The notes: generated by a model not told the origin, from the letters alone. DNA of 64,000 nucleotides from Vanessa cardui (GCF_905220365.1 NC_061138.1:12353814-12417813); one strand, 5' to 3'. Positions 45,441 through 56,146 are shown, counted from the stretch's first letter. Made by a program: numbers and translations.

Positions 45441-45715
45441 TAAAACTGAAACACAATTGTACATTTATAAAGTGTTATTTCAAACAGACTTCGCTGATAT
45501 CTTGGCAGAAATGTCGAAGAATCATGTAACATGTCGGTGAGTCAGCGTTCCCAGAAAGTCACTTGATTCGTGTCATGGGAAAAACGTCTCGATAAAATGC
45601 TCGTATTTTAAACCTGCATTGCGATTCTGCTTCACGATAAGAAATCACTTCGCAACTCGCTCGTATTATATTGAAAACTGACTTAAAATTACATGCCAAT
45701 TTGTTATTTTTCTTT

Positions 45716-45980
45716 TATGTTATAGGTTGCCGGACGAGCATATGGGCCATCTGATGGTAAGCGGTCACCATTACCCATAGACAATGACGCTGTAAGAAAT
45801 ATTAACTATTCCTTACATCGTCAATGTGCCACCAACCTTGGGAACTAAGATGTTATGTCCTTTGTGCCTGTAATTACACTGGCTCACTCACCCTTCAAAC
45901 CGAAACACAACGATACTGAGTACTGTTATTTGGCGGTAGAATAAATGATGAGTGGGTGGTATCTACCCAGACGGGCTAAT
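45716..45980 (-). repeat. Short dispersed repeat (family C), well preserved
   Basis: Reverse of 34108-34412: TTATAGGTTGCCGGACGAGC, ATGGGCCATCTGATGGTAAG, CTTACATCGTCAATGTGCCA, CACTGGCTCACTCACCCTTC and GAGTGGGTGGTATCTACCCA. Confidence 0.8.
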
Positions 45981-46329
45981 TATAATTTTAACCCATAAAT
46001 TATATAATTATTATAGTCAATGTCGTCGTTAGTATATATTTCAAGCTCGTTTTCTGCGGTGAGTTTCGAGTTTCTTGTTACAGAATAGACTTTAGATTTG
46101 TTTATATTGAGATATCATATTAGAAATATTCGACTTGAATAATATGTTTAATGAGATCTTATCTTAAGTAATAACAGAAATTATTACAGTAAAGATTCGT
46201 AAAAATATGATCAAAATAATTGCCTATATGTATATGTTACAATGGGGCAAAGATCTTTAAAGAAAAACGTATTAATTTTATTATATCACGCTGGTTAAGT
46301 AATTTAATTAACAATAGTGTATCTGACAA

Positions 46330-46618
46330 GAGCCGAGATCGCCCTGTGATTAGAAAACGTGCATCTTAACCGATGATTTCGGCTTCAAACCCAGGCAAGC
46401 ACCACTGAAAATTAATGCTTAATTTGAGTTTGTATTTCATTTCGTGCTCAGCGGTGAAGGAAAAAATCGTGAGGAAAGCTGCTTGTGTCTAATTTCTTCG
46501 AAATTCTTCCACATGTGTATTCCATCAACCCGCATTGGAACAGCTTGGTGGAGTATCTTCTAAGCCTTCTCCTCAAAGGGACAACAGGCCTAGCCGTGAG
46601 AAATTTACAGGCTGTTAA
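46330..46618 (+). mobile_element. SINE family A, A-box mutated
   Basis: GAGATCGCCCTGTGATTAGA shows changes in the A box. TTCGGCTTCAAACCCAGGCA carries a changed B box. The body is complete to GAAATTTACAGGCTGTTA. Confidence 0.8.
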
Positions 46619-46947
46619 CGCTAACATTAATGTATATGCCAAAATTTTATTTTTGTATAAATAACGTTTGTCTAACGTTTCATAAAAGCTCGCTCAATTT
46701 TATTTCTCATTTAAATGGTAATACGTTTCATCGCGATGACTTGTTTGAATTCTCGTATGATATTCAAGATGCTCCGAGTGTGTAGGAGTTTGATAGAATG
46801 CATGAATATTTCATAACTTGGGAATTCGAATTGTTATTTCCCTATAAGCTATGTATCTGTTTTTCAATCAGCTGGCTAAATCGTAAACGAATCGTTCTAT
46901 TTTTATATACTTTATATTTATACCATTACATTTTTTTTTTACATCAT

Positions 46948-47182
46948 TAGCCTGTAAGGAGGTCTGGAACATATTCCATCAGGCTACTGTATGCGGGTTG
47001 ATGGATAAACATTCGAATTTCGTGGAAATTAGTCACATATAGGTTTTCTCGCAATGTTTTCCTTCAACACCGAGCACGAGATGAATCATTAACACAAATA
47101 AAGCACATGAAAAATCAGTGTTGCTTGAACCCGTAATCGTCGGTGAAGATGCACGCGTTCTAACCACTTATCATACCGATGG
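46948..47182 (-). mobile_element. SINE family A, diverged
   Basis: TTAGCCTGTAAGGAGGTCTG, TCCTTCAACACCGAGCACGA and ATGCACGCGTTCTAACCACT identify the family. The head is mutated (TTATCATACCGA for TGGGCCATCTCG). Confidence 0.7.
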
Positions 47183-47225
47183 TAGATAAAATTAATCCTT
47201 TAACATAATTTAATCTTATCAAAAT

Positions 47226-47392
47226 CAAAAATCAAAATAAACTTTATTCAAGTAGGCTTTTATAAGCACTTTTGAATCGTCATTTTACAATTAAGTGAAG
47301 CTACCACCGGTTCGGAAAGTAGATTCTACCGAGAAGAACCGGCAAGAAACTCAGTAGTTACTCTTTTTTAACATTTAAAAAATACAACATTA
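47226..47392 (-). mobile_element. Non-LTR 3' end (family A), UTR only
   Basis: ATCAAAATAAACTTTATTCA, CAATTAAGTGAAGCTACCAC, AGATTCTACCGAGAAGAACC and GAAACTCAGTAGTTACTCTT. A nearly consensus copy. Confidence 0.85.
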
Positions 47393-47424
47393 AAAAATAA
47401 TAACTTAAACATTCAAAGTCTGTA

Positions 47425-47453
47425 TTATTTAATGTTATAAATGTAAAATTAAC

Positions 47454-47484
<31 letters not shown>

Positions 47485-47661
47485 GCCTGTCTGCCTGTCT
47501 GCCTGTCTGTCTGTAGCCCTTTCACGACCAAAGTACTGAACCGAATTGGTTGAAATTTGGTATGAAGCGAACTTGAAAACCAAGAAAGAACTTAGGCTAC
47601 TTTTTTGCCTGACACATGACTACCAACAAGAAAGCCACGAAGCGAAGCCACGTGCCACTAG
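47425..47661 (+). mobile_element. Helitron-like element with expanded (GTCT)n
   Basis: The TTAATGTTATAAATGTAAAA start is diverged. A long (CTGT)n/(CTGC)n microsatellite fills 47455-47512. GAACCGAATTGGTTGAAATT, AGGCTACTTTTTTGCCTGAC and the end GCCACGTGCCACTAG|T follow. Confidence 0.75.
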
Positions 47662-48278
47662 TCGTTTCTTATATGTATGAGTTAATAAAAAAAACAAATG
47701 AAAATCACTTTTGAGCTCTTCACACATCAATATCACGCAAACACACCCACCTGTTTTTAAAACAGTCATTGTACTGGTGGGTTCATTAATCTTCTAATAC
47801 CTATAATTTATTCTACGTTTCCTTTTCATTTCTATTTAATCACTGTTATTTTTATTTCAAGATAATACAAGAACAAGATAAATTGCTATATTTTTCTTTA
47901 GTATTAAATATTTTACTCGACCTTATTCTTTTATTTGTATCCCTTCGCCCGAAACCACATTTGTCATAATATGTCCTGCGTAGTTGATTAATCTTCCTTG
48001 TGATTGGCGGCCGTGCCTGAAAACGTTAAGGATGTATTATTTATGTAGGTACACTAGTGGGTCTCCCTTAAGACGTCGAGTTTATTAAAAAGATTTTTAA
48101 GAATTTTGAAACCTATAGCAACCTAATTTTTTTTTTTTTTGTTTATAAAGCCGCAAAACGCTCTCCAACTGGTCGGTAACTTTCTAATGCTAATAAGTTT
48201 TGATAATCTTAAATATTTGTTAAATTACAATTTTTGTAAATTGCAATCCAAAAGTCTTCATTATTTTTCTGCTTATCG
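47662..48278. other. Intronic DNA, nothing recognised
   Basis: AT-rich sequence without a convincing ORF or repeat. Confidence 0.4.
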
Positions 48279-48280
48279 TA

Positions 48281-48676
48281 CAGTCATTTGGTCGAAAAAA
48301 TAGAGGTTACCTGGATAGTTTTCCGGGAGTTTTGATAATTGGTAATTTTGTAGATTTTGACCTGCCTTTTCCGAATTTTAACTTTGCCACCTCGTCCGCC
48401 GAAACTATTGGTTTTAGGAAAAAAAGGTTATGACATAAATTGTAGAAAATTTTCTCTTCTATTATTTTGTATAGATATGTTTTTCTTTTAAAATGCGTCG
48501 GAAAGGATTTATTATCAAAAAACTGCTTTTAGGCACAATTTTTGCAATATGGCTGCGAGAGCGGCAAAATTACAAGGTAGCAAAGTTAAAATTCGGTAAG
48601 AGCACGTAAAAATATATGAAATTACCAATTTTCAAAACTCCCGGAAAACTTTCCAAGTAAAAGTACCAAATGACTG
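48281..48676. mobile_element. Tc1/mariner-type MITE with long inverted ends
   Basis: The element is bounded by TA on both sides (48279-48280, 48677-48678), the Tc1/mariner target duplication. It starts CAGTCATTTGGT and ends ACCAAATGACTG. Inverted arms reach about 120 bp inward with shared blocks TTTTCCGGGAGTTTTGA, AATTGGTAATTT and CCGAATTTTAACTTTGC. No transposase ORF, so it is non-autonomous. Confidence 0.8.
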
Positions 48677-48678
48677 TA

Positions 48679-49365
48679 CTATTATGGATGGAAGCTCTTC
48701 AAAATGGGACGATAACAAATTTCTATGTCCAGCTATCGTCCCATAATCATTGGGACAAAAATCGGCTTACGATATTAACATATAAGATACGCTATGGGCT
48801 GCTATAAGGATGAATATATCATGGCTCAGCATTTTTGCCGTAATATGTCGATTTCCTGATAACACTTCTCACTGCAATGCACCAGATGGGTTTTAAATAA
48901 AACTTAAGGAATGGAAAAAGTTAAAAACAGATCATTTACATATTGAACGCGCTATGCTGGGAAGTTTGTTCGCGCGTACTCTAAAAGAAACGTTTGTACG
49001 ACTATCTCTAGGGTTTTCTTTGATTTTTCAGTATAAATATATTTTATACATTCGTTTAGAAACAACTGCGGCCTGCGAGTTTTACTGAACCTACCGATAT
49101 TGGCTTCAGTTTGCTCTGTATAGACAGTAAACTAGAGCGCTACTTCTAATACTTCATTTTGGTTTTCGGCTTCTAGGTATATGTAACGAATAGTTTTTAC
49201 ATCAGTAACCGATCGTTTTTGAATTAATCGAGCCGCCATTATCATAGTCTCTGCTATTTTTCCTCACCCTTTCTGAAATCACTTTTACATAATTGCAATT
49301 AACAATGATTTTCGTAATTTTGTTCACTTTTCTCGTTTGCTTTATGTCATCTTGAATCCAAATTC
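48679..49365. other. Intronic DNA, nothing recognised
   Basis: No ORF or repeat with support. A 76-codon - strand ORF (49202-49432) is not convincing. Confidence 0.4.
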
Positions 49366-49548
49366 TCACAATGTTTTCCTTCACCGCCAACGGTAGAAGG
49401 AAAACATTGTGAGAAAATATGTCCAATCTCAATTAAATTCTGCCACATGTGATTCTATTGGAGCAGCTTGTTGGAATATGCTCTTAACCTTCCCCCCAAA
49501 GGAAGGGGAGGCTTTAACCCAACAATAGGAAATTTACAAGTTGTTACT
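49366..49548 (+). mobile_element. SINE family A, rearranged with inverted junction
   Basis: CTCACAATGTTTTCCTTCACCGCC is followed at once by GGTAGAAGGAAAACATTGTGAG, so a short - strand piece meets a + strand copy head to head, in place of the lost tRNA-like head. The + copy then runs to AGGAAATTTACAAGTTGTTA. Confidence 0.75.
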
Positions 49549-49556
49549 ATTATCTA

Positions 49557-49752
49557 TTATATACTAATATTACAAAAACGAAAGTAACTCTTTCTGTCTG
49601 TCTGTCCAATTGTAAAATTTTGATGAAATTTGATTTAAATCAAGCTTAAACCTTACGGACATAGCCTGCCTTTTCATGTTTTAGTATTGAAGATTAACAT
49701 CAACATCTGTTGAAGAATCCCAAAATGCAAGCGTAACCGCGGGTAACAGTTA
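49557..49752 (+). mobile_element. Helitron-like element
   Basis: TATACTAATATTACAAAAAC, GTAACTCTTTCTGTCTGTCT, TTTTGATGAAATTTGATTTA and GTAACCGCGGGTAACAGTTA. The 3' CTAG is mutated to TTAT. Confidence 0.6.
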
Positions 49753-49762
49753 TTATATAAAG

Positions 49763-49930
49763 ACGACCTCCGTGGTCAAGTGCTGTGTATACCGGTTTTC
49801 ATGGGTACGCCACTCTGAGGTCCCGGTTTCGATTCCCGGCCTAGTCAATGTAGAAGATTTATTAGTTTTCTATGATGTATTGGACCTGGTTGTTTGTGGT
49901 ACCTTCGTTACTTCTGACTTTCCATCAGGC
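49763..49930 (+). mobile_element. SINE family B, tail truncated
   Basis: GACGACCTCCGTGGTCAAGT, CATGGGTACGCCACTCTGAG and a near-intact B box (CGGTTTCGATTCCCGG). It ends after CTTCGTTACTTCTGACTTTC. Confidence 0.8.
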
Positions 49931-51042
49931 ATTTTAAGTTGTTTGTACTATTTCCTCTCCTAACCTTATGGGATGGCAAATCTGACACAACCTGATAGAG
50001 TTCAAACGCAGGACCAAGGATTACACGTGCTTCCTGAGTCTCGGGAGCCACTTCTAACTTCAAACTGAACTGCTACAGAAAAACGCCTGGATCTGCACCC
50101 ATTAGACCAACTTTTATAAATGTTTACGAAAACAAAAGTTCAACCTCAGTTTAACCATTTGTCGTACAGCTACGTTTATCGCAGACTAAATGTACGTTAT
50201 AAAATAAATAGAATACACTCCATCGAAGCAAAACCATGATAAATTGTTCAACTTTCGTACATTATAAATCACGGTAACATTTCACTTTGTTCTAGAAAGC
50301 AAAATTCATGGCATAGTTTTGTACACCGTTAATATTAGTTTATATTTTTAGCTAACACACATGTTTTGCATAAGCCAACAAAACGTACCTAACGACTGCA
50401 ATGAATAAAAGATTTTTCAATTTGACAAATTGCCGTGCGTTCGTTTTCATTAAAACTGTTACTGTTTAAACATTCAATATTTGCCTTTGTTTAATAAAAA
50501 ATAGTACAAACAACGCTCGCTTTCCAAATAATTATCAATATTAAGCGTCAAACAGGTGTTAGGGGAGTAAAGGCATACCAAGGGGATGGGATCGCACCTG
50601 TGGCATTTACATCACATCACAACTTTACGACAACCCAATTGTAATTACACATTGTATATATATACATATAAGTGTGTACCTTTATGTGTGTGTATATGTG
50701 TGTGTGTGAGTGTGGTGTTGCTCGTCTTGTGTATGTATTCCGTATAAACACATATTTATTTAAGTCCAGTGTTATTGAACTTGCTAAGTCATTCAATGAT
50801 TCAAATATATTCTAAAGTGTCTTAATATTTGATAATTGCATTAACATATAACAGTCAATCTTTTTTAATAGTTTTAAATTGCTTGATTTCTAAAATACTT
50901 ATATTTATATCATCAGCGATAAGATTGTCTGGACACCTTCAATTTATTGAAGTTATTGCATCCTGTAACAATAAAAGCTTCACATAAAACCAAATCTTAA
51001 ACGATTCGGACAAGAGGAAATCGGAATGCCAGAATCAGGATA
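49931..51042. other. Intronic DNA, nothing but a TG-rich microsatellite
   Basis: A (TG)n-rich tract lies at about 50673-50715. No exon or repeat family was recognised. Confidence 0.4.
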
Positions 51043-51262
51043 GACTTTACTTGGTGGTATTGATATTCTTTCACCAAACAGCATCACTCAATACTATTGT
51101 AACTATATAGTTATGTGTATGTAGAGTACAGGCATAAGGGACATAACATCTTAATTCGTAAGTTTCGTGGCGCATTGGCGGTGTAAAGAATGCTTAATAT
51201 TTCAGAATCATTGTCTTTGACCTCTTACCATCAGGTACTCCGTTTGCTTATTCATTTTCTTA
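51043..51262 (+). repeat. Short dispersed repeat (family C), diverged
   Basis: TTTACTTGGTGGTATTGATA, CAGGCATAAGGGACATAACA, GGCGGTGTAAAGAATGCTTA and GACCTCTTACCATCAGGTAC. Confidence 0.65.
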
Positions 51263-51596
51263 AACAAAAAAGACTATGTAATTAAGTGTAATAATAAAGC
51301 AAGAAGCTCATAAAGGTCAGTCTGATCATAGACTCCAAATGCTGAATTTAAAAGAAAGCGCTCACCAAATCGATAGTGAAATTGACTCCATAATCAATTT
51401 TCTTATAAATTATTTATAACTTGCACTCATTATTGATTCTGAATTTTCCGTTTCCATATGTATTTAAATGTAATTTGAAATTAATTTATATTTAAGGCAC
51501 CAGATGCTTTCATTTTTGTATTCGACTTCTACGTATGAGGTTTTTGGTTTGATATAAAAGTATATAAATATATATGTATACTCAGTTCCAATCATC

Positions 51597-51873
51597 AACA
51601 ACAACAACAACAACAGCCTGTAAATTCCTACTGCTGGGCTAAAGGCCTCCTCTCCCTTTAAGGAGAAGGTTTTTGAAACATATTCCACTACGCTGTTCCA
51701 GCGCGGGTTGGTGGAATGCACATGTGGCAGAATTTCTATGGAATTTGTCAAATATGCACGTGATGAATTATAAAGACAATTAAGCACATGAAACAGAGTG
51801 TTTGCCTGGGTTTGAACCCGCAATCATCGGTTAAGATGCAAGCGTTCTAACAACTGGGCCATCTCGACTCTCT
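51597..51873 (-). mobile_element. SINE family A with (CAA)n tail
   Basis: CAACAACAACAACAACAGCC tail, CTGCTGGGCTAAAGGCCTCC, GTGGAATGCACATGTGGCAG and head complement ACTGGGCCATCTCGACTCTC. About 40 bp are missing near 51755. It belongs to the same subfamily as 24973 and 25841. Confidence 0.85.
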
Positions 51874-52154
51874 GTTCCAATCATAAGCGAGGAAAGCCAA
51901 ATAAACAAAAGTTGACAGCGAATTGACGTGATATTATTGGTCGAGATTAATCTTTGATATTTGCTATAGATTTGCGAAAAAGTGGCGTCTTGAACGTCGA
52001 CGAAACTGTTATCGGAATATTGGAAGTAAACGTAAAGTGAATATAAGTTAAGTTAAGTTAAGTGGAGTAGTGTCATTTCTAAAGATAATTTAATCATAAA
52101 CTTTTTAATAATATATCGGCTATATTGTGCATTGAAATACGTGTTTGAATTTAA

Positions 52155-52387
52155 CAAAAAATATATATTATTGTAGCCTAAATTACTCCCTATTATATCA
52201 GTTATCTGCCAGTGAAAGTCCCGTCAAAATCTGTCCAGCCGATTCAGAGATTAACCGGAAGAAACAGACAGACAAAATTTGTAAAAAAAAATTTATTTGC
52301 TATATGTACCATGTATACATATGCATTGAGTAAAAAAGGGATATTTTAATATTACAAACAGACATTCTAATTTTATTATATATATAA
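52155..52387 (-). mobile_element. Helitron-like element, 3' end missing
   Basis: On the - strand it starts near 52387 with TATATATAATAAAATTAGAA, TGTCTGTTTGTAATATT. It also has TATTGTAGCCTAAATTACTC (shared with 34492-34607) and AAATCTGTCCAGCCGATTCA on the + strand. Confidence 0.6.
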
Positions 52388-52571
52388 ATTTTGTTCTTTA
52401 CTCCTACGATTGGAATTCAAATCCGGCTCGAAGGACCATAAAATCTATTCATTTGATTGGTCCGTTGCTGTGTGGAAGATGAAAAAGCTGTTTCCTATAA
52501 AATATTAAGTAGGTTTCTTATTGTTTCCGAACTAAAGTAATACCATACTAACTATTTATTTATGATTGCAG

Positions 52572-52680
52572 TTGCAGTTACGACTTCCTGGAGATTATCG
52601 AGTCGGGTCTGGAGAATGCGACGGATTTGGGACCCGAGGAGTGGATTTCGCATGAACATGGCTTCGGCTCTGAAAATGAG
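52572..52680 (+). CDS. CUB-domain protein, middle exon (partial gene)
   Basis: A 109-nt exon. The acceptor region ATTGCAGTTGCAG offers two AGs six bases apart; the first is chosen because it keeps the cysteine. Its first base completes the split His codon of the previous exon, giving EHEPHCSYDFLEIIESGLEN. HCSYDFLEI is the conserved CUB strand with cysteine 3 and the Tyr-Asp pair that helps bind calcium in Ca-type CUB domains. The rest (ATDLGPEEW, then SHEHGFGSENE) is acidic and has no counterpart in a minimal CUB domain; it begins an insertion completed in the next exon. The donor is GAG|GTACAG, phase 0. A SINE begins nine bases beyond the exon. The second AG would remove two residues, including cysteine 3. 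Confidence 0.85.
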
Positions 52681-52689
52681 GTACAGTTT

Positions 52690-52980
52690 GAGATGGCCCA
52701 GTGGTTAGAACGCGTGCATATTAACCTGTGATTTCGGGTTCATACCCACGCAAGCACCACTACATATATGGGGTTAATTTGTGTTTATAATTCATCTCGT
52801 GCTCGGCGGTGAAAGAAAACATCCTGAGGAAACCTGCATGTGTCTAATTTCATCAAAATTCTGCCACATTTGCATTCCACCAACCAACATTGAAACAGCG
52901 TGGTGGAGTATGTTCCAAGCCCTCTCCTTAATGGGAGAGGAGGCCTTAGACCAGAAGTGGGAAGTTTACAGGCTGTTACT
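52690..52980 (+). mobile_element. SINE family A, full length, at the splice donor
   Basis: GAGATGGCCCAGTGGTTAGA, the B-box region TTCGGGTTCATACCCACGCA and a complete body to GAAGTTTACAGGCTGTTA. It begins 9 bp after the end of the middle CUB exon, in the same orientation as the gene. Confidence 0.9.
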
Positions 52981-53227
52981 TTTATTTTGTCAATTTTTTT
53001 TTCAAATACTATACTGTAAAATACTACTGAAATTACACGATTGGTATTTTAATTAAAATAACGGTAGGTACACGCTATCCATCTCAAAGAAAAATTAGAT
53101 TATTGATGAAATTGATATTTTAATTAAATGTATAATTAACTAAGATTAGGTTCAATGAATATTTACTTAATTAAATTTGAAAATGATTGATATACAATAC
53201 ACAGCGTAAATTTGTGTCTGACAAAAT
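52981..53227. other. Short intron segment, nothing recognised
   Basis: AT-rich DNA between the SINE and the next retrotransposon tail. Confidence 0.4.
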
Positions 53228-53480
53228 CATAGTATACTTTATTCAAGTAGGCTTTTACAAGAACTTTAATTATCATTTTCCAAACTATAATGAATGAAGC
53301 AATCAATACATTATATAAGGTATATCCTGTCAACCAGTATTACCTCCATGAATTTTTATCATCTGAATAATATTGTATTGTATAATATGCTCTTTTATTA
53401 ATTTTTTTTATACAAATGATTTAAATTTATTGCCCAAGAAGGACTTATTACGGAGTCGGAAATTGGCATTACAAGCTTAT
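53228..53480 (-). mobile_element. Non-LTR 3' end (family A), internally deleted
   Basis: GTATACTTTATTCAAGTAGG tail, then TATCCTGTCAACCAGTATTA, and the coding remnant complement CCAAGAAGGACTTATTACGG. The AGATTCTACCGAGAAG block is lost. Confidence 0.65.
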
Positions 53481-53981
53481 CCTAATTTAGTACAAAGAAT
53501 AAACATAGTTGAGTTACTAACATAACATTATACTCTCGTCGATAATAAATATTTTAAATTCACTTTACGAACTAGGCACAAATCAAATCAAATATATTTA
53601 TTATTAATGTATCAAATAGCATACGTCAAATAACCTCTGTACCCATAAACTAGGAGCCCTGTATCTTAGGCAGAATTTATTTATTATATTATTATTTGCA
53701 AGTAAAATCTACACTTGTAGTAACATAGTATTAGTTATACGTTATAAAGGTGTTTTTAGTTAAAGTCTGATGTCTTTCCTTCAATTTTATTTTCATGCTA
53801 ATCGTAATAAGTCAAAGTATTATAATAATAATATTTATTTGCCAATAACAGTAATACAGAAAATAAATGACACATACAGAGTACTTAGAAAAAAGTCAAA
53901 GTATTCTTTAACCATAATAACCTCCAAACATTAATAGTTAATAGGTTGATATTATATTAAAGTTTCTTATTATAATATTAG

Positions 53982-54204
53982 GTGTGGGAAGAGTTGGAAA
54001 CACTTCTGTCCGAGTCGGATGCGGTGAGCGCGGGGTGGTCGCGCGACACACACGCGGCGCGCACTCGTCGTCTCTGCGGCGACTGGAGCGGGAAATTGAA
54101 GCTCTTGCGGTACCAGTCACGCGGAAACTCTCTGCGTCTGCGGTTCCGATCTGACCACTCCCGACACTACGCTGGATACCGCGTTAAACTTACCTTAACG
54201 GATA
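53982..54204 (+). CDS. CUB-domain protein, exon with the end of the CUB domain (partial gene)
   Basis: A 223-nt exon (acceptor TATTAG, donor ATA|GTAAGT), phase 0 in and phase 1 out. It encodes VWEELETLLSESDAVSAGWS, an acidic-then-basic stretch, then RRLCGDWSGKLKLLRYQSRG, NSLRLRFRSDHSRHYAGYRV and KLTLTD. LCGDW gives cysteine 4; NSLRLRFRSD plus GYRV is the conserved CUB end, with Ser-Asp at the third calcium-site position. Together with the two earlier exons it makes about 175 residues, some 55 more than a usual CUB domain, because of an insertion between the YDFLEI strand and cysteine 4. The exon is far more GC-rich than flanking DNA. The transcript must continue downstream (open phase), but no next exon was found before 64000. 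The - strand ORF here is a shadow. Confidence 0.88.
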
Positions 54205-54264
54205 GTAAGTATTGGTTTTTATTTGTGGAAACTTGAATTAACATTCACATATACATAAAAAAAG

Positions 54265-54530
54265 GGTACCATTGAAAACCAGCATTAGGTGTCCACACCT
54301 ATGAATTGCTGAATGGTATACCTATTTGGGACACGTCACGTATATTGTAGTTGTTCTTGTTCTTTATTTTTTTTATTGTTCATTTTATTTCTTTTTTTAT
54401 TGTGTAAATGATAAGTTATTAGTACTTAAGTTTTTTTTATTATTATTATTATTTTTACTTTTTATTTTGTACCAATTGTCATCTTGTCCCAAATAAAAGT
54501 GTTCTTTCTTTCTTTCTTTCTTTCTTTATA
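54265..54530 (+). mobile_element. Non-LTR-like 3' end with (TTCT)n tail
   Basis: GGTACCATTGAAAACCAGCA, ACACCTATGAATTGCTGAAT and GGTATACCTATTTGGGACAC precede TTTGTACCAATTGTCATCTT, then GTCCCAAATAAAAGTG and a (TTCT)n array (54504-54528). The polyA signal and microsatellite tail suit a retrotransposon 3' UTR. It is different from family A. No coding part remains. Confidence 0.55.
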
Positions 54531-55139
54531 CATTATATACGCAACGGCTGGTGATGAGGTTTTTTTTAATAGATAGAGTGATTCGAGATGAAGTTATAAT
54601 ATATTGATTATTGTCCATGCATAGTTTAGAAACACTGATACACTCAAATTAAGCTTTGATACTTTTAGTCTTTAAGAAGTTTCAAAGTGTAAAAAGACAC
54701 TGGGAATTATCGATGATATTCAAATATTTTTTTTATATAAATCGAATGTCATCTATATATTCTGACATGAGTAGGTATATAATAACAAACGGTCCTTTAC
54801 TTATATATGTTGATAAATAAAAATATTGACGGCGGCATAGAATATTTTTATAAATATTTAGCGTGAACATAGTTTTATCGATAAAAACTAATTTTTCTGT
54901 GTCAATGTGTATAAAGCCCCGGGGTTGAATATTTGATAACATGTCAAAAATAATTTTAAACCGTTCGAAGTTTTAACAACCAATCAGGACAAAGCTCAGT
55001 GCATGCTACACATGGATCATTATAAAGGATTGTGTATAGAAATCCAAAAAAATATGTTTATATTTAATTATATCACTCCTATGAAGTAACATTGTATAAA
55101 AACCTGTATGTATCGAAAGACATTCAGAGAAATATCATC
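54531..55139. other. No recognised feature
   Basis: AT-rich DNA. The 69-codon - strand ORF at 54733-54942 has no recognised domain. Confidence 0.4.
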
Positions 55140-55265
55140 ACCGTTAAACACCCATGCTAGACATAGGTCTCCTCCCAAAGATCGGCACAACTACCGTTCT
55201 CGTGCAGCCCGCAACCAGCGGCTTCACCATTTCATGGGACCGCCTTATGAGGAGCCTACCCACAT
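55140..55265 (-). pseudogene. RTE-type retrotransposon C-terminal remnant
   Basis: On the - strand this encodes a decayed form of a tail common in lepidopteran RTE elements: an SRWLRAARE-like segment, then a W/L-rich SLGxxL region. GCCCGCAACCAGCGGCTTC and GACATAGGTCTCCTCCCAAA are the familiar DNA blocks. Frames are broken. The + strand ORF over it (55154-55453) is a shadow. Confidence 0.5.
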
Positions 55266-56066
55266 ATATACAGAAACATAAATTCAACATACTCTCCTCA
55301 ACGTCATTACAATTTAACCCTAAATATTATAAAAGAAATCTGTTCAACGTGACTCGAAAATACTTTTATTTTTTTCTCATACATTACATTTTTAACTCAA
55401 ATAAGGCTTCATATACAATAAGTAAGAACCTTCACTTGAGTCCATTACATTGATTCCGATTTTGATTCGATGAACTTATTTAAACTTGTACAAAGTGACT
55501 TCATAACTATTCCACTTGATGTCTCAAAAGACATCTGTTGCTTGCAATAATATTTCACCGACATCATATTCCGTATAAAATGGTCGCGTGAAGAACAATG
55601 TTTTTCAATTCAAACTACGACTTCGGTTCCGACGGAACGAGTTCTGAATGAAACTTCACCGTACGGAACAAGTACGGAAGTCGCCGCGTCCACTACGGCG
55701 TGAACTAAAACCAACTCTATACAATCAACAATAGAATTCTAATTCGCTTGTCTCGCAAGCAAATAACTTTGTTTTACACGTGGAACTTTTCCACAGCTAA
55801 CTAGCCTAGTTCGAATAGAGCTCAAATTCGTTAGTTTCGGCGTTTCTAATTGCAAAATTTGAGTCTTGAATCGAGTATCGTAGTGCATTGGAATAAGGCA
55901 TGATATCGTTTGGTAAATAAGTTGATTAAGTTAGCGGTGCGATGCTTTTAATTAACTGCACAGCGCTTATTTCTCATAATTTTTAATGACGCAATGAGGA
56001 TTCTTGTTCCTGCTCGATTAGTTCTGTGTGCAGTTTTTATTTAGAGCAACGAGAGCAGAACGATAA
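55266..56066. other. No recognised feature
   Basis: No exon, RNA gene or repeat was recognised. Confidence 0.35.
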
Positions 56067-56130
56067 TTATCGCCACTGGCTCAATGGCATAAAGGCTGCT
56101 AAAGCTATTTAAGTCACGGGTTCAATTGTG
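56067..56130 (+). repeat. tRNA-like SINE head, orphan
   Basis: CACTGGCTCAATGGCATAAA resembles an A box and GTCACGGGTTCAATTGTGAT a B box at suitable spacing. No body follows; a SINE B copy in reverse starts directly after. Confidence 0.4.
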
Positions 56131-56146
56131 ATACTTAAGGATAAAT

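Noticed and set aside
51464..51823. 119-codon - strand ORF
   Set aside because: Lies largely inside a SINE A copy; such elements do not code.
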